64,000 nucleotides of DNA from Kribbella italica. Lineage in GTDB: Bacteria > Actinomycetota > Actinomycetes > Propionibacteriales > Kribbellaceae. Position numbers and translations under genes: made by a program. Position 1 is the first letter of the stretch. Each line of letters begins with the position of its first letter. Of this stretch, positions 7,995 through 17,164 are shown in pieces. The notes under the pieces are model-generated. The model was given only the letters and a program-made list of their open reading frames with translations. It had not been told where the DNA came from and did not search any database. Location of the stretch: NCBI RefSeq assembly GCF_014205135.1, contig NZ_JACHMY010000001.1, forward strand, positions 3,968,001 to 4,032,000, in the 5' to 3' direction.

Positions 7995-8051
7995 ATGATT
8001 CGTCCCTCGTACCGGCCGCCGTGGGAACGGATCGGCCGATGGCCCGGGTGA
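7995..8051 (+). CDS. Possible 18-codon leader ORF ahead of the sugar permease
   Basis: The strongest ribosome-binding site in this region, AGGAGG at 7985-7990, precedes the ATG at 7995, which is out of frame with the permease. The ORF reads MIRPSYRPPWERIGRWPG and its TGA (8049-8051) overlaps a permease-frame GTG (8048-8050) as GTGA. That arrangement fits translational coupling. It may instead be chance; no protein family is recognisable. Confidence 0.4.
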   Translation: MIRPSYRPPWERIGRWPG

Positions 8052-8980
8052 GCCGCGGCGGGACGAGCCGCGGCGGGATGAGCCGCAACGCGGGCTCCGA
8101 CGTGCGGGCGGCGTACCTGTTCATCGCGCCGGCGATCATCGGCTTCACGGTCTTCGTGGCCTATCCCCTGGTCCGGTCGTTCGTGCTGTCGCTGACCCGC
8201 GACAACGGCCTGACCGACCCGGTGTTCGTTGGACTCGGCAACTTCCGGCGGCTGTTCACCGTCGACCCCGCGTTCTGGCCTTCGCTGCGGGCCACCGGCT
8301 ACCTGGTGGTGCTGTACGTCCCGCTGTCCCTGGCCCTCGGACTCGCGCTCGCGATGTTCTGCAACCAGCGCTTCGCCGGTGTCCGGGTGGTGCGCACGCT
8401 CGCGTACCTGCCCGTCGTCCTGCCGGCCGTCGCGACCATCACGCTGTGGAAGTTCATCCTCAACCCCCAGGTCGGGCTGCTGAACACGATCCTGGACAAG
8501 CTGCACCTGCCGACCAGCTCGTGGCTGGCCAGCCCGACGATGTCGATGCCGTCGATCGTGATCGTGATGCTGTGGGGCGTCGGCGGCACGATGATCATCT
8601 TCCTGGCCGCGCTGCAGGCGGTCCCGACCGAGCTGTACGAGGCGGCGCGGGTGGACGGCGCCGGGTCCGCGTCGGTGTTCTGGCGGATCACGATGCCGAT
8701 GATCAGCCCGATCATGCTGCTGCAGGTGATCCTGCAGACCACGGCCGCGCTGCAGACGTTCAACCAGCCGAAGATCCTGACCGGCGGCGGTCCGGGCTTC
8801 AGCACCAACGTGCTGATGCTGTCGATCTACAACAACGGCTTCTCCAACCTCGGCCGGGTCCCGCAGCTCGGGTACGCCTCGGCCCAGGTCTGGGTGCTGT
8901 TCGTGATCATCATCGCCGTGATCGCCCTGACCGCGAAGTTCTCCTCGCTCTGGACCTACAGTGACAACACTCCCGACTGA
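8039..8980 (+). CDS. Sugar ABC importer permease, MalF/UgpA type
   Basis: From the ATG at 8039 (alternative GTG 8048) the protein has about 313 residues and six membrane helices, beginning YLFIAPAIIGFTVFVAYPL. The EAA loop that docks the ATPase is present (YEAARVDGAGSASVFWRITMPMISP). It is the first of two permease subunits of a carbohydrate uptake 1 system, followed by MalG-type and binding-protein genes. The divergent LacI repressor probably controls it. No ATPase gene is in the cluster; in actinobacteria a shared MsiK-type ATPase elsewhere often serves such importers. Confidence 0.9.
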   Translation: MARVSRGGTSRGGMSRNAGSDVRAAYLFIAPAIIGFTVFVAYPLVRSFVLSLTRDNGLTDPVFVGLGNFRRLFTVDPAFWPSLRATGYLVVLYVPLSLALGLALAMFCNQRFAGVRVVRTLAYLPVVLPAVATITLWKFILNPQVGLLNTILDKLHLPTSSWLASPTMSMPSIVIVMLWGVGGTMIIFLAALQAVPTELYEAARVDGAGSASVFWRITMPMISPIMLLQVILQTTAALQTFNQPKILTGGGPGFSTNVLMLSIYNNGFSNLGRVPQLGYASAQVWVLFVIIIAVIALTAKFSSLWTYSDNTPD

Positions 8981-9884
8981 CCCGGCGGCGCAGGTCGTCG
9001 CGCCCGCTCTCACCACCACTGCCGACCGCCGCCCGCCGAAACGACGACGTCCTCTCGGTACGGCGTCCTGGTACGTGACGGCGTTGTTCATCAGTTCGGT
9101 GATGGTGGTTCCGCTGCTGTGGATGATCACCATCGGGCTGAAGAGCCGTACCGCCGTCTTCGAGGTACCGCCCCGGCTGCTCCCGCGCGAGTTCAACTGG
9201 AGCAACTTCATCGACGGGCCGGAGGCCATCAACTTCGGCCGGCTGCTGCTGAACTCGTCGGTGATCACCGCGCTGAGCGTGCTCGGCGGCGTGCTGACCG
9301 CGATGATGGCCGGCTACGCGCTGGCCCGGCTGCGCTTCCCCGGCCGCAAGGTCTGGTTCTACCTGTTCGTCGGCAGCATGCTGCTGCCCGGCGTGGTCGG
9401 ACTGATCCCGTTGTTCCAGCTGTACAAGAGCATCGGCTGGTACGACACCTGGCTGCCGCTGATCGTGCCCGCCTTCTTCGGTGGGAACCCGCTGTTCATC
9501 TTCCTGGCCCGGCAGTACTTCCTGGCCATCCCGTACTCGATCGACGAGGCGGCCAAGATCGACGGCGCCGGGCACCTGCGGATCTTCGTCAGCGTGATGC
9601 TCCCGCTGACCCGGCCGGCCTGGATCACGATGGCGATCCTGGCCTTCCAGGCGTCCTGGAACGACTTCCTCAACCCGCTGGTCTACCTGTACTCCGCCGA
9701 CAAGTGGCCGTTGTCGGTCGGGATGGCGTCGTTCATCTCGCCGTTCGCCGGCCAGACGCCGGACTGGAGCTACTACATGGCCACCAACCTGCTCTACATG
9801 CTGCCGCCGCTGATCCTCTTCTTCGCCGCGCAGCGCTACTTCATCCAGGGCCTCGGCTCGCTCGGCAGCACCACCCAGAAGTGA
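8961..9884 (+). CDS. Sugar ABC importer permease, MalG/UgpE type
   Basis: The 307-residue inner-membrane protein has six predicted helices after a basic N-terminal tail (PPKRRRPLG). Its EAA loop reads YSIDEAAKIDGAGHLRIFVS and continues to VMLPLTRPAW. The GTG start overlaps the end of the preceding permease gene by 20 bases, and the binding-protein gene begins seven bases after its stop. These three genes form a tight operon. It should pair with the MalF-type subunit to form the translocation channel. Confidence 0.92.
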   Translation: MTTLPTDPAAQVVAPALTTTADRRPPKRRRPLGTASWYVTALFISSVMVVPLLWMITIGLKSRTAVFEVPPRLLPREFNWSNFIDGPEAINFGRLLLNSSVITALSVLGGVLTAMMAGYALARLRFPGRKVWFYLFVGSMLLPGVVGLIPLFQLYKSIGWYDTWLPLIVPAFFGGNPLFIFLARQYFLAIPYSIDEAAKIDGAGHLRIFVSVMLPLTRPAWITMAILAFQASWNDFLNPLVYLYSADKWPLSVGMASFISPFAGQTPDWSYYMATNLLYMLPPLILFFAAQRYFIQGLGSLGSTTQK

Positions 9885-9891
9885 GGACACC

Positions 9892-11190
9892 GTGAAGACT
9901 CGAATCATCGGTACCACCTTGGCCTGCGCCGGGTTGCTCACGGCAACGGCCTGCAGCGGCTCGGACGGCGGCGGCAGCAGTGACGGACCGGTCACCGTCA
10001 CCGTGATGACGTGGGAGTCGGCCGAGACCAACGCGGCGATCGACAAGGCCTTGGCCGGGTTCCAGGATCCCGACGTGAAGGTCCAGCGGATCGACACCCC
10101 GAGCGGCGGGTACGGCGACAAGCTCGCGTCGCTGACCCAGGCCAAGAAGCTGCCCGACCTGTTCTGGTGCGGTAACGACACCGAGCAGCAGTACACCTCG
10201 CAGGGCCTGCTGGTCGACTGGTCCCAGCGGATCAACGACGGGAGCGGCGACTTCAAGGCCGGCAACTTCGTCGGGTCGGCGATGGAGAACTGGAAGACCG
10301 CCGACGGGCTGATGGGCGGGCTGCCGTCGCTGATGAACACGTACGGCGTCTGGTACAACGCCGACGCGTTCAAGGCCGCCGGCGTGACCGAGCCGAAGGC
10401 CGGGTGGACCTGGGACGAGATGTACGCCGCGGCCGGGAAGCTGGCCAACAAGGGCGGCGCGAAGTACGGGCTGGTCGCCGACCAGCTCACCTCGGCGGAC
10501 GCGCCGTTCACGATGAGCATGTACTCGGTGTCGGCCGGCGGCGCGCCGTTCACCGACAACGTGAACCACCCGACCAAGGCCGAGGCCGACGGCAAGTACC
10601 TGGAGGGCGTGACCAAGCTGGTCGACGCGATCAAGTCCGGCGCGGTCGCACCGGCCGGGTACGACGCGTCGAACGTGCAGGCGCTGTTCTCGGCGGGCAA
10701 GGTGCCGATGATGTTCGGCGGGCAGTGGCTGGCGGCCGGGTTCCAGACCGACAAGCCGAAGGTGAAGTACGGCTTCGCGCCGTTCCCGCAGGTGGACACG
10801 CCGACGACGCTGTACGACTCGGTCGGCATCTGCACGCCGCAGTACACGCCGAACGAGGACGCGACGTACAAGGTGCTGGAGTACCTGAACACGAAGGTGT
10901 GGGACGCCGTCCTGCCCGCGTCGCCGGTCGCTCCCCCGGCGTACACGCCGGCCCAGGAGAGCTACTACGCCGCGCTCACCAAGGCCGGCCAGTCCACGGT
11001 CGTCGACACGGTCAAGGCCGACCTGGCCGCCGAGAAGACGGTGGGCGTCCGCTTCACCACCCAATGGGCCGCTCAGGTTGCCGATCTGACCACGGCCCAC
11101 TACCTGCCGGTCCTCCAGGGCAAGAAGCCGGTCTCGGACCTGCAGACCTACGTCGACAAGATCAACGAGCTCATCAAGTCCGGCGGGTGA
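9892..11190 (+). CDS. Sugar-binding lipoprotein of ABC importer
   Basis: This 432-residue extracellular solute-binding protein (family 1) starts with a lipoprotein signal (LLTATACSG, Cys about residue 21). A Gly/Ser spacer and the binding domain follow (VTVMTWESAETNAAIDKALAGF; LPSLMNTYGVWYN; DSVGICTPQYTPNEDA). GTG is the start, with GAGGACACC just upstream. It ends the importer operon and is followed by a strong hairpin terminator. The sugar is unknown; no glycoside hydrolase gene is adjacent to suggest a polysaccharide source. Confidence 0.92.
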   Translation: MKTRIIGTTLACAGLLTATACSGSDGGGSSDGPVTVTVMTWESAETNAAIDKALAGFQDPDVKVQRIDTPSGGYGDKLASLTQAKKLPDLFWCGNDTEQQYTSQGLLVDWSQRINDGSGDFKAGNFVGSAMENWKTADGLMGGLPSLMNTYGVWYNADAFKAAGVTEPKAGWTWDEMYAAAGKLANKGGAKYGLVADQLTSADAPFTMSMYSVSAGGAPFTDNVNHPTKAEADGKYLEGVTKLVDAIKSGAVAPAGYDASNVQALFSAGKVPMMFGGQWLAAGFQTDKPKVKYGFAPFPQVDTPTTLYDSVGICTPQYTPNEDATYKVLEYLNTKVWDAVLPASPVAPPAYTPAQESYYAALTKAGQSTVVDTVKADLAAEKTVGVRFTTQWAAQVADLTTAHYLPVLQGKKPVSDLQTYVDKINELIKSGG

Positions 11191-11199
11191 GCTGACAAG

Positions 11200-11241
11200 C
11201 TCTCAAGTACCGGCCCCCGATCGGTGGCCGGTACTTGAGAG
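11200..11241 (+). terminator. Terminator of the sugar importer operon
   Basis: A perfect 16-bp stem (CTCTCAAGTACCGGCC at 11200-11215 and its complement at 11226-11241) has a 10-nt loop, ten bases after the binding-protein stop codon. It lies between convergent transcripts, so it may also end the egt operon mRNA. Confidence 0.85.
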
Positions 11242-11303
11242 GTGGCGAGCTGAGTCCCTTCAGATGTGGAGCTGAGGCCCGGGCGGTCTGCCTCGGTTTG
11301 TTG

Positions 11304-12269
11304 TCAGACGGCTTGCCAGAGGGAGAGCGCGAAGCGTTCTTCGGTGTCGGTCCACCAGGCGCCGGGGGTGAAGCCGGCCTTGCCGAGTTCGGCTTCGACG
11401 CCGTAGCGGTGGAACTTCGCGGAGATCTCGGTGCTCATCTCCTCGCCCTCGGCGAAGTCGACCTCGAGGCCGATCTCGGGGATCAGGACGCGCATCGCGC
11501 GGTCGGCGCGCAGGTGCATCTCGATCCACTCGTTCTCGGGGTTCCAGACAGCCAGGTGGCTGAAGGCGTCGACGTCGAAGTCGGCGCCGAGCTGGCGGTT
11601 GAGGACGCGGAGGACGTTGCGGTTGAACTCGCCCGTGACGCCGGCGCTGTCGTCGTACGCCGCGACCAGGGTGGCGGGGTTCTTGACCAGGTCGGTGCCG
11701 AGCAGGAGCCACTCGCCTGGTTCGAGGCCCTCACGGACCGAGGTGTAGAAGGTCTCGCGCTCGGTCGGCAGCAGGTTGCCGATCGTGCCGCCGAGGAACG
11801 CGACCACGCGGGGCGCGTCGCCGGGGAGTTTGTCGAGGTGGGCGGTGAAGTCGCCGACGACGCCGTGCACCGTCAGCTCCGGGTAGTCGGCGTTGATCGC
11901 CGCGGCCGCTTCGCGCAGGGCGGTCTCGGAGACGTCGAGCGGGACGAACGTGGTGAGCGTGCCGTGGTCGCGCAGGCCGTCGAGCAGCAGGCGGGTCTTC
12001 TCCGAGGAGCCGGAGCCGAGCTCGACCAGCGTGTGCGCGCCGGTCAGCTCGGCGATCTCGGCGGCGCGGGCCTGCAGGATCTCGCGCTCGGCGCGGGTCG
12101 GGTAGTACTCGGGCAGGCGGGTGATCTGCTCGAAGAGCTCGCTGCCGCGGGCGTCGTAGAACCACTTCGGCGCCAGCCACTTCGGGTCCGCGGTCAGTCC
12201 GGCCCGGGCGTCCTCCCTCAGGGCGCGGGAGGTGTAGTCCGGGGTCAGATGAACGTCGATCAGGGTCAC
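11304..12269 (-). CDS. egtD: EgtD, L-histidine N-alpha-methyltransferase
   Basis: This 321-residue SAM-dependent enzyme trimethylates histidine to hercynine, the first committed step of ergothioneine synthesis. Visible family motifs are PKWFYDARGSELFEQITRLPEYYPTR (the YPTRAE region), the SAM loop LVELGSGSSEKTRLLL, FLGGTIGNL, and the C-terminal SLWQAV. The GTG start overlaps the egtC stop as GTGA. It is the last gene of the egtABCD operon. EgtE (the PLP C-S lyase) is not in the window. Confidence 0.95.
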   Translation of the reverse strand: MTLIDVHLTPDYTSRALREDARAGLTADPKWLAPKWFYDARGSELFEQITRLPEYYPTRAEREILQARAAEIAELTGAHTLVELGSGSSEKTRLLLDGLRDHGTLTTFVPLDVSETALREAAAAINADYPELTVHGVVGDFTAHLDKLPGDAPRVVAFLGGTIGNLLPTERETFYTSVREGLEPGEWLLLGTDLVKNPATLVAAYDDSAGVTGEFNRNVLRVLNRQLGADFDVDAFSHLAVWNPENEWIEMHLRADRAMRVLIPEIGLEVDFAEGEEMSTEISAKFHRYGVEAELGKAGFTPGAWWTDTEERFALSLWQAV

Positions 12270-13006
12270 TGTCGTCCTTCCATCGGGGTGGTGGAGCAGG
12301 AGTACCGGGTCGCGGTGAGCAGGGTGCGGTCGGGAAGTTCTCGCCAGCCGTCGCCGGTGGACCACGGCTCAGAGCTGACGGTCACGGAGTCGTCGGTCTG
12401 CTTGACCCAGAGCGAGTGCGTCCAGGTGGTCGCGACCAGTTGCTCGCCGTCGGTCAGCAGGACGTTCAGCCTCGAGCCGGGCGCGGCAGCCTCGACCTCT
12501 CGTACGACGGACGCCACAGCCTCGGCCGGGCCGAGCTCCAGGCGGTTGACGATGAGCGCCCAGAGCAACGCGGAATCGACCGTCGCGTCCATCGTCAGCA
12601 GGTCGGTCACAGGCAAGCCCTCCGCGAGCTTCGCCATCGACCCAGGCCAGCCGCGAACCAACCCGTTGTGACTGAAGAGCCAACGCTGGTGCTGGAAAGG
12701 TCCCGCCGCCGACTCCATCAAGGGCATGCCGACAGTGCCGTTCCGCACGGCGGCGACGACAGCTGTGGAGCGGATGGACGCAGCGAGTCCGGGAAGATTC
12801 TCGTCCGCCCAGATCGGCACACTGCGTCGGTATCTGACAGGTTCACCCTGCGTGTACCAACCCATGCCGAAGCCGTCAGCGTTGACTGATCCTCCTCCTC
12901 GCATGTCGCTCGGGGACCAGCTTTGGCGGTACAGGGAGTGCGGTGGGTCCAGGAGCAGCGATGCCAGGGGCGTCTCCGGGCCCAGGTAGGCGAAATGGCG
13001 GCACAC
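12266..13006 (-). CDS. egtC: EgtC, gamma-glutamyl hercynylcysteine sulfoxide hydrolase
   Basis: The 246-residue class II glutamine-amidotransferase-fold enzyme removes glutamate from the EgtB product. Its second residue is Cys (VCRHFAYLG), which becomes the N-terminal nucleophile after Met removal. NADGFGMGWY, RNGTVGMP and FSHNGLV are conserved Ntn-fold blocks. The GTG start shares one base with the egtB stop (TAGTG), and its stop overlaps egtD. This frame is embedded in a longer open frame that continues upstream over egtB, but the N-terminal Cys fixes the true start. Confidence 0.95.
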   Translation of the reverse strand: MCRHFAYLGPETPLASLLLDPPHSLYRQSWSPSDMRGGGSVNADGFGMGWYTQGEPVRYRRSVPIWADENLPGLAASIRSTAVVAAVRNGTVGMPLMESAAGPFQHQRWLFSHNGLVRGWPGSMAKLAEGLPVTDLLTMDATVDSALLWALIVNRLELGPAEAVASVVREVEAAAPGSRLNVLLTDGEQLVATTWTHSLWVKQTDDSVTVSSEPWSTGDGWRELPDRTLLTATRYSCSTTPMEGRQ

Positions 13007-14340
13007 TAGTGGAGCTCCGACGGCTTGGGGTCCCGGGCGCAGCGGAAGCCGGCGAAGATCTGGCGGCGGATGGGGTAGTCCCAGTTGCGGAAGGTGGTGC
13101 GGGCGACGACCTCGTCGGTGCCGAAGGAACCGCCGCGGAGGATCTTGTAGTCGGGGCCGAAGAAGACCAGCGAGTACTCGTCGTACGGGAAGGCGCGGAA
13201 GCCCGGGTACGGCGTGAGGTCGCTCGAGGTCCACTCCCAGCAGTCGCCGACGAGTTGCTCGACACCCAACGGCGAAGCACCTCCGGGGTACGCACCAACG
13301 GGCGCGGGACGCAGGTGGCGCTGGCCGAGGTTGGCGTGCTGCGGGCCGGGCGTCTCGTCGCCCCACGGGAACCGGCGCGTCCGCCCCGACGCCGGGTCGA
13401 AGCGCGCGGCGAACTCCCACTCCTCCTCGGTCGGGAGCCGCTTGCCGGCCCACTTCGCGTACGCCTCGGCCTCGTAGAAGCAGACGTGCAGCACCGGCTC
13501 GTCCAAGGGCAGCGGCTCGCGGTGCCCGAAGCGGGTCCGCGTCCAGTTGCCGTCGGCAACTTCCCAGAAGCGCGGCGCGACCAGCGAGGCCTTCTGGACG
13601 TGCGCCCAGCCGGCCTCCGACCACCACTGCTCGCTCTCGTAGCCCCCACCGAGAACGAACTCCAGATAGTCCCCGTTGCTCACCGGCACCGTGTCGATCA
13701 CGTACGGCGCGACGTGCACCGGGTGCGCGGGCCGCTCGTTGTCCAGCGCCCACGGCTCGATCGACGTCCCCATCTCGAAGACGCCGCCCGGCACGAACAC
13801 CTCAGCAGCCGGCAACCGCCGGCCAGGAGGCGGCGCCGGCGCGTCCAGCACCGGCGACCCCGTGCGCAGCTGGTGCGTCGCGAGCATCGTCTCGTCGTGC
13901 TGCTGCTCGTGCTGCACGATCATCCCGAAGGCGAAGCCGTCGTTGACCAGCTCGCGCCCACCGTCGAACTTCACGTGGTCGAGCACGTCCATCACCTTGT
14001 CGCGCACCTCCACGACGTACGACTTCGTCTCGGTCGGGTTGAGCAGCGGCAGCGCGGGCCGGTCGGCCCGGGCGTGCATGAACGCGTCGTACAGCTCGTC
14101 GATGTCCTGCCGGACCGGCTCGCGGCCGCCGACGTCGCGGACCAGCCAGAGCTCTTCCTGGTTGCCGATGTGGGCGTAGTCCCAGACCAGCGGGGACATC
14201 AGCCGGGAGTGCTGGCGGATCAGGTCGTCGGTGTCGACCGAGTCGGTCAGCTGCACGGTCCGGGCGCGGGAGCGTTCGAGCTGCCCGGCGACGAAGGCCC
14301 GCAGCTGCTCCGGGGACAGGTCGGACAGTTGGTGGTTCAT
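13006..14340 (-). CDS. egtB: EgtB, hercynine oxygenase (sulfoxide synthase)
   Basis: The 444-residue non-haem iron enzyme joins hercynine and gamma-glutamylcysteine through O2-dependent C-S bond formation. The N-terminal DinB-like half carries the iron ligands: the YAHIGNQEE region and the HEQQHDE motif. The C-terminal half is an FGE-sulfatase-like domain (VPGGVFEMGTS; RLPTEEEWEFAAR; ILRGGSFGTDEVVARTTFRN, then GFRCARD). The ATG overlaps the egtA stop as ATGA. All parts are intact. Confidence 0.95.
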   Translation of the reverse strand: MNHQLSDLSPEQLRAFVAGQLERSRARTVQLTDSVDTDDLIRQHSRLMSPLVWDYAHIGNQEELWLVRDVGGREPVRQDIDELYDAFMHARADRPALPLLNPTETKSYVVEVRDKVMDVLDHVKFDGGRELVNDGFAFGMIVQHEQQHDETMLATHQLRTGSPVLDAPAPPPGRRLPAAEVFVPGGVFEMGTSIEPWALDNERPAHPVHVAPYVIDTVPVSNGDYLEFVLGGGYESEQWWSEAGWAHVQKASLVAPRFWEVADGNWTRTRFGHREPLPLDEPVLHVCFYEAEAYAKWAGKRLPTEEEWEFAARFDPASGRTRRFPWGDETPGPQHANLGQRHLRPAPVGAYPGGASPLGVEQLVGDCWEWTSSDLTPYPGFRAFPYDEYSLVFFGPDYKILRGGSFGTDEVVARTTFRNWDYPIRRQIFAGFRCARDPKPSELH

Positions 14341-15560
14341 GAGGCTCGCCTTCTCTGGGTGTCGTCGACGATGCGGTGCAACCGGGTCGCGGTCTGCTCA
14401 GCCAGTTCTTGGTCGATGGTCGGGTCCAGCGCCTGAGTGCCCAGCTCGACCAGGTCGCGCGCGGCCTGGTGCACGAGCTTGTCGTCCAGCCCGTCCCGCG
14501 CGGCCGGGAACCAGCGGCCCGCGGCCGGAGCGGCTGCTGCCAGTGCCTGGTCGGTGACTGCCGGGTCCGACATCAGTGCGATCAGCAGCAGCGTCGGTGA
14601 GATCCAGCCGTCCCCCTGCTGGGCGTCCAGGTACCTGACCTCCAGGTACCCACGTGGTCGCACCGGTGGGAACAGGGTGGACAGGTGGTACTCCAGGTCG
14701 TCGTACGTCGGTCTGTCGCCGGGCAGAGCGCCGTCGGCCCACGCTCCGAAGGTCAGACCGGATGGCGCCTCCCAGGAGTCGCCCCGGCGCAGGCAGAGCA
14801 CCGGTGCCTCCATCGCCGTCCGGGCCCAGACCGCTGCTGGGTCCCCGTCGAGCGGTGGTGGTCCGGTGAACGGCGCGCAGGTGCCGAAGGTCGCCTCGGT
14901 CCGTGCCGACGCCCAGCCCGTGTCCGTGCCGGTCCGCTGCCGCGAGTTGGCGAACAGGGCGACCATGGCCGGGCCGATGTCGTGCAGGGCGCGCCAGCGC
15001 AGCGCTGCCTGGCCGGGCTCACCGGCGTCGAGGCAGACCTGCAGTCCCGCCGTACTGCACATCATCCGGGGGCCGTGCGGGCCGAGCTGCTGGAAGGCGT
15101 GTTCCATCGCCGCGTAGCGCGGGACGGTGAGGAGACGGCGCGGTGGACGGAAGGCGTCCAGGCCGTGGTCGCCGGGCACGAGGCCGGCTGACTCCAGCAG
15201 TTGGGTGAGTTCCGTCGCGTCGGCGACGGTGTCCTCGATCAGCCTGGGCACGGAGGCCGAGGCGGGGCCGGAGATCTCCACCTGGCCACCCGGCTCCACC
15301 GTGACCAGAGAACCCCGGCCGAGGGGCAGCTGCGGGCTGCCTCGAACCAGGGTGGGGGGTGCGTGCACCCCGAGGGCCTTGCGCAGTTGTCCGGCGTCGA
15401 GCAGCCGGTGCGGATCGTCCGCGTGATGCACCGTCCACTCCAGCTCGACACCGTGCAGCTGTGGAGGGCCGTGCTTGAAGCACACCATCTCGACGTACCC
15501 CTCCGCCTCGGCCCGGGAGCCGATCGGAGTCGTCGCCGCCGTAGAACCTGGCTCCGTCAC
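14337..15560 (-). CDS. egtA: EgtA, glutamate-cysteine ligase of the ergothioneine operon
   Basis: About 407 residues from the GTG at 15560; a GTG at 15584 or a TTG at 15596 is also possible and the ribosome site is weak. It makes gamma-glutamylcysteine for EgtB. GCS2-family blocks are seen: LVTVEPGGQVEISGP, PRYAAMEHAF, RMMCSTAGLQVCLD, and YHLSTLFPPVRPRGYLEVRYLD. It leads an operon in which every junction overlaps (egtA-B-C-D), so the four enzymes are likely made in step. The last residues are hydrophilic and variable. Confidence 0.92.
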   Translation of the reverse strand: MTEPGSTAATTPIGSRAEAEGYVEMVCFKHGPPQLHGVELEWTVHHADDPHRLLDAGQLRKALGVHAPPTLVRGSPQLPLGRGSLVTVEPGGQVEISGPASASVPRLIEDTVADATELTQLLESAGLVPGDHGLDAFRPPRRLLTVPRYAAMEHAFQQLGPHGPRMMCSTAGLQVCLDAGEPGQAALRWRALHDIGPAMVALFANSRQRTGTDTGWASARTEATFGTCAPFTGPPPLDGDPAAVWARTAMEAPVLCLRRGDSWEAPSGLTFGAWADGALPGDRPTYDDLEYHLSTLFPPVRPRGYLEVRYLDAQQGDGWISPTLLLIALMSDPAVTDQALAAAAPAAGRWFPAARDGLDDKLVHQAARDLVELGTQALDPTIDQELAEQTATRLHRIVDDTQRRRAS

Positions 15561-15710
15561 GTCAGCGAACCTAACTCCGGCCACCGGCCGGGACAACCGA
15601 TAGCGAGTTACCTCTCGATGACGTCCACGCCTGGCCAGGCGGCACCGCAGGGAAGGAATTCATGCCGTCCAGCGTGCACGGCGGCACCGACAGTTTTGCG
15701 CCGGCGATCC

Positions 15711-16388
15711 TCAGATCGGCACTTTCACGCCGGAAACCCGCGGGCAGGTGCTGCACGGATTCGTGTTCGGCAACGCGTAGACGAAGCAGCACGACGTCCT
15801 CATCGTCTGCCCCAGATCGAGCCTGAACGCCTCAGCGGCGGCCACCGCGTGCAGTGCCTCTTCGGGCATCTGTACGGCGGCCCGCAGCTCGTCGCTGATC
15901 GCACCGAGCCGCTGACGCGAGCTGAGCTTCACGCCCGGCTGGTAGCTGTCTGTGAACGCCCTGGTGTGGCTCTCGACCTGCCGCACGGCCTCGTCGGTCG
16001 TGACGACCCGCTGCGAGAGCAGAGCGACCTCCACCGGGTAGTGAGCGGTCGGGTGCCGCCGGAAGGCCAGTGCGTCCGGCGACACGTCCGGCGAGACCCC
16101 GGTGAGCGCAGTGGACAGTCCGGCCACGATGGACGGCACCGAGACGTACCACATCAGCACGAACATCGCGGCGACGCGGACGGGCGGCTCGATCGAGTAC
16201 TCCTCGGCGTACTGGTCCTGCAGCACCTTCCGCCACCCGTACGTCGGGTCGGCGCCGGCCAGCTGGTCCTGCAGGAGCGTGCCGCAGTGGATCCACTCCG
16301 GCCCGGGCACCTCGTCCGCGGCCCGGACGGACAGCCACTCCATCTCCCCGTCGATCAGGTCCGCGAGGCGGCTCGCGGTGTAGGTCAT
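15711..16388 (-). CDS. FhuF-like ferric-siderophore reductase
   Basis: The 225-residue protein ends with RTSCCFVYALPNTNPCSTCP, which holds the CC-x10-C-x2-C pattern that binds a [2Fe-2S] cluster in FhuF-type reductases. The rest is helical with a central VAAMFVLMWYVSVPSIV segment common in the family. Its ATG overlaps the stop of the iron ABC ATPase as ATGA. It is probably the last gene of the uptake operon. It should reduce Fe(III) in the cytoplasm to release it from imported siderophore. Confidence 0.88.
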   Translation of the reverse strand: MTYTASRLADLIDGEMEWLSVRAADEVPGPEWIHCGTLLQDQLAGADPTYGWRKVLQDQYAEEYSIEPPVRVAAMFVLMWYVSVPSIVAGLSTALTGVSPDVSPDALAFRRHPTAHYPVEVALLSQRVVTTDEAVRQVESHTRAFTDSYQPGVKLSSRQRLGAISDELRAAVQMPEEALHAVAAAEAFRLDLGQTMRTSCCFVYALPNTNPCSTCPRVSGVKVPI

Positions 16389-17161
16389 AGCGCCAGCCTA
16401 CGGTCGGGCACGACCACAGGGGCTCCGCCGACCTCGACCACGGTCGCCCGCAGCCCGAAGACGTCGGCCAGGAGCCGCTCGCTGAGGATGTCGACCGGCC
16501 GGCCCTGGGCGGCGATCCTGCCCTCGCCCATCACGACCAGGTGGTCGGCGTACTGGGCAGCCAGGGTCAGGTCGTGCAGCACGGTGACCACTGTGCGCCC
16601 GGACGTGTGTGCGGCCGCGTGGACGACGTTCATCACGTCGACGGCGTGGGCCAGGTCGAGGTACGTCGTCGGCTCGTCCAGCAGCAGGTGCTGGGTGCCC
16701 TGAGCCAGGACCATCGCGATCCACACCCGCTGCCGCTGGCCGCCGGACAGCTGGTCCACCGGACGGTCCCGGAGCTCAGCGAGCTCTACGGCGTCCAGTG
16801 CGTCCTCGATCGCCTGCTGGTCCTCCGGGGTGAGCCGGGCGAACAGGCCTCGATGCGGATGCCGGCCACGCGACACCAGCTCGACTGCGGTGATCCCCTC
16901 CGGGGTCACCGGGCCCTGCGGCAGTACGCCGAGCTGCCGGGCCAGCTCCCGCGCCGGGAGCTCGTGGATGTCCTTGCCGTCGAGTAGGACTCGGCCGCTG
17001 CTCGGTTTGAGCAGCCTGCTCATCCCCCGCAGCAGTGTGGACTTGCCGGAGCCGTTCGGCCCGACCACAGCGGTCATCCGGCCGGCTGGGATCTCCAGGC
17101 TGAGTCCGGCCACGACCGGCTCGTCGGCGCCGTACGCCAGGGTGAGGTTCTCGACGTGCAC
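16385..17161 (-). CDS. Ferric-siderophore ABC importer ATPase (FepC-like)
   Basis: A 258-residue ATPase with Walker A GPNGSGKST, signature LSGGQRQRVWIAM, Walker B LLLDEPTTYLD and switch His in VTVLHDL. The YLDLAHAVDVM segment after Walker B is characteristic of iron/vitamin B12 importers. The GTG start lies three bases after the stop of the second permease. It lies between the permease genes and the FhuF-like reductase gene and should drive uptake through the FepD/FepG-like pair. Confidence 0.93.
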   Translation of the reverse strand: MHVENLTLAYGADEPVVAGLSLEIPAGRMTAVVGPNGSGKSTLLRGMSRLLKPSSGRVLLDGKDIHELPARELARQLGVLPQGPVTPEGITAVELVSRGRHPHRGLFARLTPEDQQAIEDALDAVELAELRDRPVDQLSGGQRQRVWIAMVLAQGTQHLLLDEPTTYLDLAHAVDVMNVVHAAAHTSGRTVVTVLHDLTLAAQYADHLVVMGEGRIAAQGRPVDILSERLLADVFGLRATVVEVGGAPVVVPDRRLAL

Positions 17162-17164
17162 GGT

